Assembly (NCBI RefSeq): GCF_031143425.1
Contig: NW_027150024.1
Coordinates: 86,001-150,000, forward strand
Direction: 5' to 3'
Length of the DNA stretch: 64,000 nucleotides
Source: Pleurodeles waltl
Lineage: Eukaryota; Chordata; Amphibia; Caudata; Salamandridae
Below the pieces are notes generated by a model. The model worked only from the letters and a program-made list of their open reading frames with translations, did no database searches and was not told the origin of the DNA. Shown piece by piece: positions 1 to 13,404 of this stretch. Position 1 is the stretch's first letter; each line of letters begins with the position of its first letter. The translations under genes and the position numbers were made by a program.

Positions 1-383
1 GGTTTGCAAAGGATTCTGGGTAACAGAACCTGGTCAGAGCACCGCAAGTCACCCCATCTTGGATTACCCTAGGTCTCTAGTTTTCAAAAATGCACAGGTT
101 TGGTAGGTTTCCCTAGGTGCCGGCTGAGCTAGAGGCCAAAATCTACAGGTAGGCACTTTGCAAAAAACACCTCTGTTTTCTTTCCAAAAATATGATGTGT
201 CCACGTTGCGTTTTGGGGCATTTCCTGTCGCGGGCGCTAGGCCTACCCACACAAGTGAGGTATCATTTTTATCGGGAGACTTGGGGGGATGCTGGGTGGA
301 AGGAAATTTGTGGCTCCTCTCAGATTCCAGAACTTTCTGTCACCGAAATGTGAGGAAAACCTGTTTTTTTTGCCACTTTTTGA
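1..383. repeat. Monomer 1, type A
   Basis: First monomer of the window, type A with a tatgatg variant in the centre. The window starts within the array, so this is not an array edge. Confidence 0.9.
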
Positions 384-2679
384 GGTTTGCAAAGGATTCT
401 GGGTAACAGAACCTGGTCAGAGCCCCGCAAGTCACCCCATCTTGGATTCCCCTTGGTCTCTAGTTTTCAAAAATGCACAGGTTTGGTAGGTTTCCCTAGG
501 TGCCGGCTGAGCTAGAGGCCAAAATGTACAGGCAGGCACTTTGCAAAAAACAGCTGTGTTTTCAGTCAAAAAATGGGATGTGTCCACGTTGTGTTTTGGG
601 GCATTTCCTGTCGCGGGCGCTAGGCCTACCCACACAAGTGAGGTATCATCTTTATCGGGAGACTTGGGGGGACGCTGGGTGGAAGGAAATTTGTGGCTCC
701 TTTCAGATTCCAGAACTTTCTGTCACCGAAATGTGAGGAAAACTTGTTTTTATAGCCACTTTTTGAGGTTTGCAAAGGATTCTGGGTAACAGACCTGGTC
801 AGAGCCCCGCAAGTCACCCCATCTTGGATTCCCCTAGGTCTCTAGTTTTCAAAAATGCACAGGTTTGGTAGGTTTCCCCAGGTGCCGGCTGAGCTAGAGG
901 CAAAAATCTACAGGTAGGCACATGGCAAAAAACACCTCTGTTTTCTTTCAAAATATTTGATGTGTCCACGTTGCGTTTTGGGGCATTTCCTGTCACGGGC
1001 GCTAGGCCTACCCACACAAGTGAGATATCATTTTTATCGGGAGACTTGGGGGGACGCTGGGTGGAAGGAAATTTGTGGCTCCTCTCAGATTCCAGAACTT
1101 TCTGTCACCGAAATGAGAGGAAAACTTGTTTTTTTAGCCACTTTTTGAGGTTTGCAAATGATTCTGGGTAACAGAACCTGGTCAGAGCCCCGCAAGTCAC
1201 CCCATCTTGGATTCCCCTAGGTCTCTAGTTTTCAAAAATGCACAGGTATGGTAGGTTTCCCTAGGTGGCGGCTGAGCTAGAGGCCAAAATCTACTGGTAG
1301 GCACTTTGCAAAAAACACCTCTGTTTTCTTTCAAAATATTTGATGTGTCCACGTTGCGTTTTGGGGCATTTCCTCTCGCGGGCGCTAGGCCTACCCACAC
1401 AAGTGAAGTATCATTTTTATCGGGAGACTTGGGGGGACGCTGGGTGGAAGGAAATTTGTGGCTCCTCTCAGATTCCAGAACTTTCTGTCACCGAAATGTG
1501 AGGAAAACCTGTTTTTTTTGCCACTTTTTGAGGTTTGCAAAGGATTCTGGGTAACAGAACCTGGTCAGAGCCCCGCAAGTCACCCCATCTTGGATTCCCC
1601 TTGGTCTCTAGTTTTCAAAAATGCACAGGTTTGGTAGGTTTCCCTAGGTGCCGGCTGAGCTAGAGGCCAAAATGTACAGGCAGGCACTTTGCAAGAAACA
1701 GCTGTGTTTTCAGTCAAAAAATGGGATGTGTCCACGTTGTGTTTTGGGGCATTTCCTGTCGCGGGCGCTAGGCCTACCCACACAAGTGAGGTATCATCTT
1801 TATCGGGAGACTTGGGGGGACGCTGGGTGGAAGGAAATTTGTGGCTCCTTTCAGATTCCAGAACTTTCTGTCACCGAAATGTGAGGAAAACTTGTTTTTA
1901 TAGCCACTTTTTGAGGTTTGCAAAGGATTCTGGGTAACAGACCTGGTCAGAGCCCCGCAAGTCACCCCATCTTGGATTCCCCTAGGTCTCTAGTTTTCAA
2001 AAATGCACAGGTTTGGTAGGTTTCCCCAGGTGCCGGCTGAGCTAGAGGCAAAAATCTACAGGTAGGCACATGGCAAAAAACACCTCTGTTTTCTTTCAAA
2101 ATATTTGATGTGTCCACGTTGCGTTTTGGGGCATTTCCTGTCACGGGCGCTAGGCCTACCCACACAAGTGAGATATCATTTTTATCGGGAGACTTGGGGG
2201 GACGCTGGGTGGAAGGAAATTTGTGGCTCCTCTCAGATTCCAGAACTTTCTGTCACCGAAATGAGAGGAAAACTTGTTTTTTTAGCCACTTTTTGAGGTT
2301 TGCAAATGATTCTGGGTAACAGAACCTGGTCAGAGCCCCGCAAGTCACCCCATCTTGGATTCCCCTAGGTCTCTAGTTTTCAAAAATGCACAGGTATGGT
2401 AGGTTTCCCTAGGTGGCGGCTGAGCTAGAGGCCAAAATCTACTGGTAGGCACTTTGCAAAAAACACCTCTGTTTTCTTTCAAAATATTTGATGTGTCCAC
2501 GTTGCGTTTTGGGGCATTTCCTCTCGCGGGCGCTAGGCCTACCCACACAAGTGAAGTATCATTTTTATCGGGAGACTTGGGGGGACGCTGGGTGGAAGGA
2601 AATTTGTGGCTCCTCTCAGAATCCAGAACTTTCTGTCACCGAAATGTGAGGAAAACTTGTTTTTGTATCCACTTTTTGA
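384..2679. repeat. Tandem duplication of a C-E-B trimer (1,148 bp twice)
   Basis: Monomers 2-4 and 5-7 repeat with an exact 1,148-bp offset. Comparing them by eye I noticed one substitution in the shared part (caaaaaacag against caagaaacag, at about 1695). The first E monomer of each copy shares a 1-bp deletion (taacagacctgg). The third monomer of copy 1 (1149-1531) is type B up to about 1450 but ends with the type-A marks cagattcc and a T8 tract. The corresponding monomer of copy 2 stays type B to its end. The duplication joint therefore lies at about 1440-1470. Confidence 0.9.
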
Positions 2680-3829
2680 GGTTTGCAAAGGATTCTGAAT
2701 ACAGAACCTGGTCAGAGCCCCACAAGTCACCCCATCTTGGATTCCCCTAGGTCTCTAGTTTTCAAAAATGCACAGGTTTGGTAGGTTTCCCTAGGTGCCG
2801 GCTGAGCTAGAGGCCAAAATCTACAGGTAGGCACTTTGCAAAAAACACCTCTGTTTTCTTTCCAAAAATTTGATGTGTCCACGTTGCGTTTTGGGGCATT
2901 TCCTGTCGCGGGCGCTAGGCCTACCCACACAAGTGAGGTATCATTTTTATCGGGAGACTTGGGGGGACGCTGGGTGGAAGGAAATTTGTGGCTCCTCTCA
3001 GATTCCAGAACTTTCTGTCACCGAAATTTGAGGAAAACTTGTTTTTTTAGCCACTTTTTGATGTTTGCAAAGGATTCTGGGTAACAGAACCTGGTCAGAG
3101 CCCCGCAAGTCACCCCATCTTGGATTACCCTAGGTCTCTTGTTTTAAAAAATGCACAGGTTTGGTAGGTTTCCCTAGGTGCCGGCTGAGCTAGAGGCCAA
3201 AATCTACAAGGTAGGCACTTTGCAAAAAAACACCTCTGTTTTCTTTCAAAATATTTGATGTGTCCACGTTGCGTTTTGGGGCATTTCCTGTCGCGGGCGC
3301 TAGACCTACCCACACAAGTGAGGTATCATTTTTATCGGGAGACTTGGGGGGACGCTGGGTGGAAGGAAATTTGTGGCTCCTCTCAGAATCCAGAACTTTC
3401 TGTAACCGAAATGTGAGGAAAACTTGTTTTTTTAGCCACTTTTTGAGGTTTGCAAAGGATTCTGGGTAACAGAACCTGGTCAGAGCCCCGCAAGTCACCC
3501 CATCTTGGATTACCCTAGGTCTCTAGTTTTCAAAAATGCACAGGTTTGGTAGGTTTCCCTAGGTGCCGGCTGAGCTAGAGGCCAAAATCTACAGGGAGGC
3601 ACTTTGCAAAAAACACCTCTGTTTTCTTTCCAAAAATTTGATGTGTCCACGTTGCGTTTTGGGGCATTTCCTGTCGCGGGCGCTAGGCCTACCCACACAA
3701 GTGAGGTATCATTTTTATCGGGAGACTTGGGGGGATGCTGGGTGGAAGGAAATTTGTGGCTCCTCTCAGATTCCAGAACTTTCTGTCACCGAAATGTGAG
3801 GAAAACTTGTTTTTGTAGCCACATTTTGA
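2680..3829. repeat. Monomers 8-10 (A-B-A), diverged
   Basis: Monomer 8 starts with a damaged gattctgaatacag. Monomer 9 (3062-3446) is 385 bp because of extra bases in ctacaaggtagg and in its A run. Monomer 10 has ctacagggaggc. No higher-order order is visible here. Confidence 0.85.
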
Positions 3830-4212
3830 GGTTTGCAAAGGATTCTGGGTAACAGAACCTGGTCAGAGCCCCGCAAGTCACCCCATCTTGGATTCCCCTT
3901 GGTCTCTAGTTTTCAAAAATGCACAGGTTTGGTAGGTTTCCCTAGGTGCCGGCTGAGCTAGAGGCCAAAATGTACAGGTAGGCACTTTGCAAAAAACACC
4001 TCTGTTTTCTTTCCAAAAATTTGATGTGTCCACTTTGCGTTTTGGGGCATTTCCTGTCGCGGGCGCTAGGCCTACCCACACAAGTGAGGTATCATTTTTA
4101 TCGGGAGACTTGGGGGGACGCTGGGTGGAAGGAAATTTGTGGCTCCTCTCAGAATCCAGAACTTTCTGTCACCGAAATGTGAGGAAAACTTGTTTTTTTA
4201 GCCACTTTTTGA
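3830..4212. repeat. Type A' monomer (left-region variant)
   Basis: This is an A-like monomer with gtacaggtagg and ccactttgcg (the CpG of cacgttgcg changed to a T). It is found at monomers starting 3830, 5363 and 8426. Each is followed by an A monomer carrying ctacagggaggc, so A'-A behaves as a local dimer. None occurs in the 17-phase core. Confidence 0.85.
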
Positions 4213-6894
4213 GGTTTGCAAAGGATTCTGGGTAACAGAACCTGGTCAGAGCCCCGCAAGTCACCCCATCTTGGATTACCCTAGGTCTCTAGTTTTCAAA
4301 AATGCACAGGTTTGGTAGGTTTCCCTAGGTGCCGGCTGAGCTAGAGGCCAAAATCTACAGGGAGGCACTTTGCAAAAAACACCTCTGTTTTCTTTCCAAA
4401 AATTTGATGTGTCCACCTTGCGTTTTGGGGCATTTCCTGTCGCGGGCGCTAGGCCTACCCACACAAGTGAGGTATCATTTTTATCGGGAGACTTGGGGGG
4501 ATGCTGGGTGGAAGGAAATTTGTGGCTCCTCTCAGATTCCAGAACTTTCTGTCACCGAAATGTGAGGAAAACCTGGTTTTTTTTGCCACTTTTTGAGGTT
4601 TGCAAAGGATTCTGGGTAACAGAACCTGGTCAGAGCCCCGCAAGTCACCCCATCTTGGATTCCCCTTGGTCTCTAGTTTTCAAAAATGCACAGGTTTGGT
4701 AGGTTTCCCTAGGTGCCGGATGAGCTAGAGGCCAAAATGTACAGGCAGGCACTTTGCAAAAAACAGCTGTGTTTTCTGTCAAAAAATGGGATGTGTCCAC
4801 GTTGTGTTTTGGGGCATTTCCTGTCGCGGGCGCTAGGCCTACCCACACAAGTGAGGTATCATTTTTATCGGGAGACTTGGGGGGACGCTGGGTGGAAGGA
4901 AATTTGTGGCTCCTTTCAGATTCCAGAACTTTCTGTCACCGAAGTGTGAGGAAAACTTGTTTTTATATTCACTTTTTGAGGTTTGCAAAGGATTCTGGGT
5001 AACAGAACCTGGTCAGAGCCCCGCAAGTCACCCCATCTTGGATTCCCCTAGGTCTCTAGTTTTCAAAAATGCACAGGTTTGGTAGGTTTTCCCAGGTGCC
5101 GGCTGAGCTAGAGGCAAAAATCTACAGGTAGGCACAAGGCAAAAAACACCTCTGTTTTCTTTCAAAATATTTGATGTGTCCACGTTGCGTTTTGGGGCAT
5201 TTCCTGTCGCGGGCGCTAGGCCTACCCACACAAGTGAGGTATCATTTTTATCGGGAGACTTGGGGGGACGCTGGGTGGAAGGAAATTTGTGGCTCCTCTC
5301 AGATTCCAGAACTTTCTGTCACCGAAATGTGAGGAAAACTTGTTTTTGTAGCCACATTTTGAGGTTTGCAAAGGATTCTGGGTAACAGAACCTGGTCAGA
5401 GCCCCGCAAGTCACCCCATCTTGGATTCCCCTTGGTCTCTAGTTTTCAAAAATGCACAGGTTTGGTAGGTTTCCCTAGGTGCCGGCTGAGCTAGAGGCCA
5501 AAATGTACAGGTAGGCACTTTGCAAAAAACACCTCTGTTTTCTTTCCAAAAATTTGATGTGTCCACTTTGCGTTTTGGGGCATTTCCTGTCGCGGGCGCT
5601 AGACCTACCCACACAAGTGAGGTATCATTTTTATCGGGAGACTTGGGGGGACGCTGGGTGGAAGGAAATTTGTGGCTCCTCTCAGAATCCAGAACTTTCT
5701 GTCACCGAAATGTGAGGAAAACTTGTTTTTTTAGCCACATTTTGAGGTTTGCAAAGGATTCTGGGTAACAGAACCTGGTCAGAGCCCCGCAAGTCACCCC
5801 ATCTTGGATTACCCTAGGTCTCTAGTTTTCAAAAATGCACAGGTTTGGTAGGTTTCCCTAGGTGCCGGCTGAGCTAGAGGCCAAAATCTACAGGGAGGCA
5901 CTTTGCAAAAAACACCTCTGTTTTCTTTCCAAAAATTTGATGTGTCCACGTTGCGTTTTGGGGCATTTCCTGTCGCGGGCGCTAGGCCTACCCACACAAG
6001 TGAGGTATCATTTTTATCGGGAGACTTGGGGGGATGCTGGGTGGAAGGAAATTTGTGGCTCCTCTCAGATTCCAGAACTTTCTGTCACCGAAATGTGAGG
6101 AAAACCTGTTTTTTTTGCCACTTTTTGAGGTTTGCAAAGGATTCTGGGTAACAGAACCTGGTCAGAGCCCCGCAAGTCACCCCATCTTGGATTCCCCTTG
6201 GTCTCTAGTTTTCAAAAATGCACAGGTTTGGTAGGTTTCCCTAGGTGCCGGCTGAGCTAGAGGCCAAAATGTACAGGCAGGCACTTTGCAAAAAACAGCT
6301 GTGTTTTCTGTCAAAAAATGGGATGTGTCCACGTTGTGTTTTGGGGCATTTCCTGTCGCGGGCGCTAGGCCTACCCACACAAGTGAGGTATCATTTTTAT
6401 CGGGAGACTTGGCGGGACACTGGGTGGAAGGAAATTTGTGGCTCCTTTCAGATTCCAGAACTTTCTGTCACCGAAATGTGAGGAAAACTTGTTTTTATAG
6501 CCACTTTTTGAGGTTTGCAAAGGATTCTGGGTAACAGAACCTGGTCAGAGCCCCGCAAGTCACCCCATCTTGGATTCCCCTAGGTCTCTAGTTTTCAAAA
6601 ATGCACAGGTTTGGTAGGTTTTCCCAGGTGCCGGCTGAGCTAGAGGCAAAAATCTACAGGTAGGCACAAGGCAAAAAACACCTCTGTTTTCTTTCAAAAT
6701 ATTTGATGTGTCCACGTTGCGTTTTGGGGCATTTCCTGTCACGGGCGCTAGGCCTACCCACACAAGTGAGATATCGTTTTTATCGGGAGACTTGGGGGGA
6801 CGCTGGGTGGAAGGAAATTTGTGGCTCCTCTCAGATTCCAGAACTTTCTGTCACCGAAATATGAGGAAAACTTGTTTTTATAGCCACTTTTTGA
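3830..6894. repeat. A'-A-C-E tetramer, two tandem copies
   Basis: Monomers 11-14 (3830-5362) and 15-18 (5363-6894) share the same order and marks with a 1,533-bp offset. The first E (4980) lacks the gtcacggg and gagatatc marks of the second E (6512). The copies are therefore less alike than the left trimer duplication. Confidence 0.82.
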
Positions 6895-8425
6895 GGTTTG
6901 CAAAGGATTCTGGGTAACAGAACCTGGTCAGAGCCCCGCAAGTCACCCCATCTTGGATTCCCCTAGGTCTCTAGTTTTCAAAAATGCACAGGTTTGGTAG
7001 GTTTCCCTAGGTGCCGGCTGAGCTAGAGGCCAAAATCTACAGGTAGGCACTTTGCAAAAAACACCTCTGTTTTCTTTCAAAATATTTGATGTGTCCACGT
7101 TGCGTTTTGGGGCATTTCCTGTCGCGGGCGCTAGGCCTACCCACACAAGTGAGGTATAATTTTTATCGGGAGACTTGGGGGGACGCTAGGTGGAAGGAAA
7201 TTTGTGGCTCCTCTCAGAATCCAGAACTTTCTGTCACCGAAATGTGAGGAAAACTTGTTTTTTTAGCCACTTTTTGAGGTTTGCAAAGGATTCTGGGTAA
7301 CAGAACCTGGTCAGAGACCCGCAAGTCACCCCATCTTGGATTCCCCTAGGTCTCTAGTTTTCAAAAATGCACAGGTTTGGTAGGTTTCCCTAGGTGCCGG
7401 CTGAGCTAGAGGCCAAAATCTACAGGTAGGCACTTTGCAAAAAACACTGTGTTTTCTGTCAATAAATGGGATGTGTCCACGTTGTGTTTTGGGGCATTTC
7501 CTGTCGCGGGCGCTAGGCCTACCCACACAAGTGAGGTATCATTTTTATCGGGAGACTTAGGGGGACGCTGGGTGGATGGAAATTTGTGGCTCCTTTCAGA
7601 TTCCAGAACTTTCTGTCACCGAAATGTGAGGAAAACTTGTTTTTATAGCCACTTTTTGAGGTTTGCAAAGGATTCTGGGTAACAGAACCTGGTCAGAGCC
7701 CCGCAAGTCACCCCATCTTGGATTCCCCTAGGTCTCTAGTTTTCAAAAATGCACAGGTTTGGTAGGTTTTCCCAGGTGCCGGCTGAGCTAGAGGCAAAAA
7801 TCTACAGGTAGGCACAAGGCAAAAAACACCTCTGTTTTCTTTCAAAATATTTGATGTGTCCACGTTGCGTTTTGGGGCATTTCCTGTCACGGGCGCTAGG
7901 CCTACCCACACAAGTGAGATATCATTTTTATCGGGAGACTTGGGGGGACGCTGGGTGGAAGGAAATTTGTGGCTCCTCTCAGATTCCAGAACTTTCTGTC
8001 ACCGAAATGTGAGGAAAACTTGTTTTTATAGTCACTTTTTGAGGTTTGCAAAGGATTCTGGGTAACAGAACCTGGTCAGAGCCCCGCAAGTCACCCCATC
8101 TTGGATTCCCCTAGGTCTCTAGTTTTCAAAAATGCACAGGTTTGGTAGGTTTCTCTAGGTGCCGGCTGAGCTAGAGGCCAAAATCTACAGGTAGGCACTT
8201 TGCAAAAAACACCTCTGTTTTCTTTCAAAATATTTGATGTGTCCACGTTGCGTTTTGGGGCATTTCCTGTCGCGGGCGCTAGGCCTACCCACACAAGTGA
8301 TGTATCATTTTTATCGGGAGACTTGGGGGGACGCTAGGTGGAAGGAAATTTGTGGCTCCTCTCAGAATCCAGAACTTTCTGTCACCGAAATGTGAGGAAA
8401 ACTTGTTTTTTTAGCCACTTTTTGA
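6512..8425. repeat. E-B-C''-E-B block
   Basis: E-B at 6512-7277 and E-B at 7660-8425 match with a 1,148-bp offset. Both E monomers are the older cacaaggc form. Monomer 20 (7278-7659) is C'' with cactgtg, a 2-bp shortening of cagctgtg-type sequence. Confidence 0.8.
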
Positions 8426-11400
8426 GGTTTGCAAAGGATTCTGGGTAACAGAACCTGGTCAGAGCCCCGCAAGTCACCCCATCTTGGATTACCCTAGGTC
8501 TCTAGTTTTCAAAAATGCACAGGTTTGGTAGGTTTCCCTAGGTGCCGGCTGAGCTAGAGGCCAAAATGTACAGGTAGGCACTTTGCAAAAAACACCTCTG
8601 TTTTCTTTCCAAAAATTTGATGTGTCCACTTTGCGTTTTGGGGCATTTCCTGTCGCGGGCGCTAGGCCTACCCACACAAGTGAGGTATCATTTTTATCGG
8701 GAGACTTGGGGGGACGCTGGGTGGAAGGAAATTTGTGGCTCCTCTCAGAATCCAGAACTTTCTGTCACCGAAATGTGAGGAAAACTTGTTTTTTTAGCCA
8801 CTTTTTGAGGTTTGCAAAGGATTCTGGGTAACAGAACCTGGTCAGAGCCCTGCAAGTCACCCCATCTTGGATTACCCTAGGTCTCTAGTTTTCAAAAATG
8901 CACAGGTTTGGTAGGTTTCCCTAGGTGCCGGCTGAGCTAGAGGCCAAAATCTACAGGGAGGCACTTTGCAAAAAACACCTCTGTTTTCTTTCCAAAAATT
9001 TGATGTGTCCACGTTGCGTTTTGGGGCATTTCCTGTCGCGGGCGCTAGGCCTACCCACACAAGTGAGGTATCATTTTTATCGGGAGACTTGGGGGGATGC
9101 TGGGTGGAAGGAAATTTGTGGCTCCTCTCAGATTCCAGAACTTTCTGTCACCGAAATGTGAGGAAAACCTGTTTTTTTTTGCCACTTTTTGAGGTTTGCA
9201 AAGGATTCTGGGTAACAGAACCTGGTCAGAGCCCCGCAAGTCACCCCATCTTGGATTCCCCTTGGTCTCTAGTTTTCAAAAATGCACAGGTTTGGTAGGT
9301 TTCCCTAGGTGCCGGATGAGCTAGAGGCCAAAATCTACAGGTAGGCACTTTGCAAAAAACAGCTGTGTTTTCTGTCAATAAATGGGATGTGTCCACGTTG
9401 TGTTTTGGGGCATTTCCTGTCGCGGGCGCTAGGCCTACCCACACAAGTGAGGTATCATTTTTATCGGGAGACTTAGGGGGACGCTGGGTGGATGGAAATT
9501 TGAGGCTCCTTTCAGATTCCAGAACTTTCTGTCACCGAAATGTGAGGAAAACTTGTTTTTATAGCCACTTTTTGAGGTTTGCAAAGGATTCTGGGTAACA
9601 GAACCTGGTCAGAGCCCCGCAAGTCACCCCATCTTGGATTACCCTAGGTCTCTAGTTTTCAAAAATGCACAGGTTTGGTAGGTTTCCGCAGGTGCCGGCT
9701 GAGCTACAGGCCAAAATCTACAGGTAGGCACTTTGCAAAAAACTCCTCTGTTTTCTTTCAAAATATTTGATGTGTCCACGTTGCGTTTTGGGGCATTTCC
9801 TGTCGCGGGCGCTAGACCTACCCTCACAAGTGAGGTATCATTTTTATCGGGAGACTTGGGGGGACGCTGGGTGGAAGGACATTTGTGGCTCCTCTCAGAA
9901 TCCAGAACTTTCTGTCACCGAAATGTGAGGAAAACTTGTTTTTTTAGCCACTTTTTGAGGTTTGCAAAGGATTCTGGGTAACAGAACCTGGTCAGAGGCC
10001 CACAAGTCACCCCATCTTGGATTACCCTAGGTCTCTAGTTTTCAAAAATGCACAGGTTTGGTAGGTTTCCCTAGGTGCCGGCTGAGCTAGAGGCCAAAAT
10101 CTACAGGTAGGCACTTTGCAAAAAACACCTCTGTTTTCTTTCCAAAAATTTGATGTGTCCACGTTGCGTTTTGGGGCATTTCCTGTCGCGGGCGCTAGGC
10201 CTACCCACACAAGTGAGGTATCATTTTTATCGGGAGACTTGGAGGGATGCTGGGTGGAAGGAAATTTGTGGCTCCTCTCAGATTCCAGAACTTTCTGTCA
10301 CCGAAATGTGAGGAAAACCTGTTTTTTTTTGCCACTTTTTGATGTTTGCAAGGGATTCTGGGTAACAGAACCTGGTCAGAGCCCCGCAAGTCACCCCATC
10401 TTGGATTCCTCTTGGTCTCTAGTTTTCAAAAATGCACAGGTTTGGTAGGTTTCCCTAGGTGCCGGCTGAGCTAGAGGCCAAAATGTACAGGCAGGCACTT
10501 TGCAAAAAACAGCTGTGTTTTCTGTCAAAAAATGGGATGTGTCCACGTTGTGTTTTGGGGCATTTCCTGTCGCGGGCGCTAGGCCTACCCACACAAGTGA
10601 GGTATCATTTTTATCGGGAGACTTGGGGGGACGCTGGGTGGAAGGAAATTTGTGGCTCCTTTCAGATTCCAGAACTTTCTGTCACCGAAATGTGAGGAAA
10701 ACTTGTTTTTATAGCCACTTTTTGAGGTTTGCAAAGGGTTCTGGGTAACAGACCTGGTCAGAGCCCCGCAAGTCACCCCATCTTGGATTCCCCTAGGTCT
10801 CTAGTTTTCAAAAATGCACAGGTTTGGTAGGTTTCCCCAGGTGCCGGCTGAGCTAGAGGCAAAAATCTACAGGTAGGCACATGGCAAAAAACACCTCTGT
10901 TTTCTTTCAAAATATTTGATGTGTCCACGTTGCGTTTTGGGGCATTTCCTGTCACGGGCGCTAGGCCTACCCACACAAGTGAGATATCATTTTTATCGGG
11001 AGACTTGGGGGGACGCTGGGTGGAAGGATATTTGTGGCTCCTCTCAGATTCCAGAACTTTCTGTCACCGAAATGAGAGGAAAACTTGTTTTTTTAGCCAC
11101 TTTTTGAGGTTTGCAAATGATTCTGGGTAACAGAACCTGGTCAGAGCCCCGCAAGTCACCCCATCTTGGATTCCCCTAGGTCTCTAGTTTTTAAAAATGC
11201 ACAGGTATGGTAGGTTTCCCTAGGTGGCGGCTGAGCTAGAGGCCAAAATCTACAGGTAGGCACTTTGCAAAAAACACCTCTGTTTTCTTTCAAAATATTT
11301 GATGTGTCCACGTTGCGTTTTGGGGCATTTCCTGTCGCGGGCGCTAGGCCTACCCACACAAGTGAGGTATCATTTTTATCGTGAGACTTGGGGGGACGCT

Positions 11401-11872
11401 AGGTGGAAGGAAATTTGTGGCTCCTCTCAGAATCCAGAACTTTCTGTCACCGAAATGTGAGGAAAACTTGTTTTTTTAGCCACTTTTTGAGGTTTGCAAA
11501 GGATTCTGGGTAACAGAACCTGGTCAGAGCCCCGCAAGTCACCCCATCTTGGATTCCCCTAGGTCTCTAGTTTTAAAAAATGCACAGGTTTGGTAGGTTT
11601 CCCTAGGTGCCGGCTGAGCTAGAGGCCAAAATCTACAGGTAGGCACTTTGCAAAAAACACCTCTGTTTTCTTTCCAAAAATTTGATGTGTCCACGTTGCG
11701 TTTTGGGGCATTTCCTGTTGCGGGCGCTAGGCCTACCCACACAAGTGAGGTATCATTTTTATCGGGAGACTTGGGGGGATGCTGGGTGGAAGGAAATTTG
11801 TGGCTCCTCTCAGATTCCAGAACTTTCTGTCACCGAAATGTGAGGAAAACCTGTTTTTTTGCCACTTTTTGA
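8426..11872. repeat. Monomers 23-31: A'-A-C''-B-A-C-E-B-A
   Basis: C''-B-A (9193-10342) is a relative of the blocks at 12,639-13,787 and 60,908-62,055; the B has gctacagg and aaggacatttg in each. C-E-B (10343-11490) matches the trimer duplicated at 384-2679, including the shared 1-bp deletion in E. E-B-A (10726-11872) has the order of phases 1-3 of the HOR, so this region contains pieces from which the HOR may have been assembled. Confidence 0.8.
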
Positions 11873-12638
11873 GGTTTGCAAAGGATTCTGGGTAACAGAA
11901 CCTGGTCAGAGCCCCGCAAGTCACCCCATCTTGGATTCCCCTAGGTCTCTAGTTTTCAAAAATGCACAGGTTTGGTAGGTTTTCCTAGGTGCCGGCTGAG
12001 CTAGAGGCAAAAATCTACAGGTAGGCACAAGGCAAAAAACACCTCTGTTTTCTATCAAAATATTTGATGTGTCCACGTTGCGTTTTTGGGCATTTCCTGT
12101 CACGGGCGCTAGGCCTACCCACACAAGTGAGATATCATTTTTATCGGGAGACTTGGGGGGACGCTGGGTGGAAGGAAATTTGTGGCTCCTCTCAGATTCC
12201 AGAACTTTCTGTCACCGAAATGTGAGGAAAACTTGTTTTTATAGCCACTTTTTGAGGTTTGCAAAGGATTCTGGGTAACAGAACCTGGTCAGAGACCCAC
12301 AAGTCACCCCATCTTGGATTCCCCTAGGTCTCTAGTTTTCAAAAATGCACAGGTTTGGTAGGTTTCCCTAGGTGCCGGCTGAGCTAGAGGCCAAAATCTA
12401 CAGGTAGGCACTTTGCAAAAAACACCTCTGTTTTCTTTCCAAAAATTTGATGTGTCCACGTTGCGTTTTGGGGCATTTCCTTTTGCGGGCGCTAGGCCTA
12501 CCCACACAAGTGAGGTATCATTTTTATCGGGAGACTTGGGGGGATGCTGGGTGGAAGGAAATTTGTGGCTCCTCTCAGATTCCAGAACTTTCTGTCACCG
12601 AAATGTGAGGAAAACTTGTTTTTATAGCCACTTTTTGA

Positions 12639-13021
12639 GGTTTGCAAAGGATTCTGGGTAACAGAACCTGGTCAGAGACCCACAAGTCACCCCATCTTGG
12701 ATTCCCCTAGGTCTCTAGTTTTCAAAAATGCACAGGTTTGGTAGGTTTCCCTAGGTGCCGGCTGAGCTAGAGGCCAAAATCTACAGGTAGGCACTTTGCA
12801 AAAAACAGCTGTGTTTTCTGTCAATAAATGGGATGTGTCCACGTTGTGTTTTGGGGCATTTCCTGTCGCGGGCGCTAGGCCTACCCACACAAGTGAGGTA
12901 TCATTTTTATCGGGAGACTTAGGGGGACGCTGGGTGGATGGAAATTTGTGGCTCCTTTCAGATTCCAGAACTTTCTGTCACCGAAATGTGAGGAAAACTT
13001 GTTTTTATAGCCACTTTTTGA
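12639..13021. repeat. Type C'' monomer (flank-type variant)
   Basis: This is a C-like monomer with ctgtcaataaatggga instead of ctgtcaaaaaatggga, and with a type-A-like ctacaggtagg upstream. It is seen only in monomers starting at 7278, 9193, 12639 and 60908, that is, on both sides of the higher-order core but never inside it. The AATAAA it contains is incidental; nothing around it suggests a transcript end. Confidence 0.88.
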
Positions 13022-13404
13022 GGTTTGCAAAGGATTCTGGGTAACAGAACCTGGTCAGAGCCCCGCAAGTCACCCCATCTTGGATTACCCTAGGTCTCTA
13101 GTTTTCAAAAATGCACAGGTTTGGTAGGTTTCCGCAGGTGCCGGCTGAGCTACAGGCCAAAATCTACAGGTAGGCACTTTGCAAAAAACACCTCTGTTTT
13201 CTTTCAAAATATTTGATGTGTCCACGTTGCGTTTTGGGGCATTTCCTGTCGCGGGCGCTAGACCTACCCACACAAGTGAGGTATCATTTTTATCGGGAGA
13301 CTTGGGGGGACGCTGGGTGGAAGGACATTTGTGGCTCCTCTCAGAATCCAGAACTTTCTGTCACCGAAATTTGAGGAAAACTTGTTTTTTTAGCCACTTT
13401 TTGA

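Noticed and set aside
7463..7468. AATAAA polyadenylation signal in C'' monomers
   Set aside because: It is a single-base variant of caaaaaatggga in four monomers, without any coding or transcript context.
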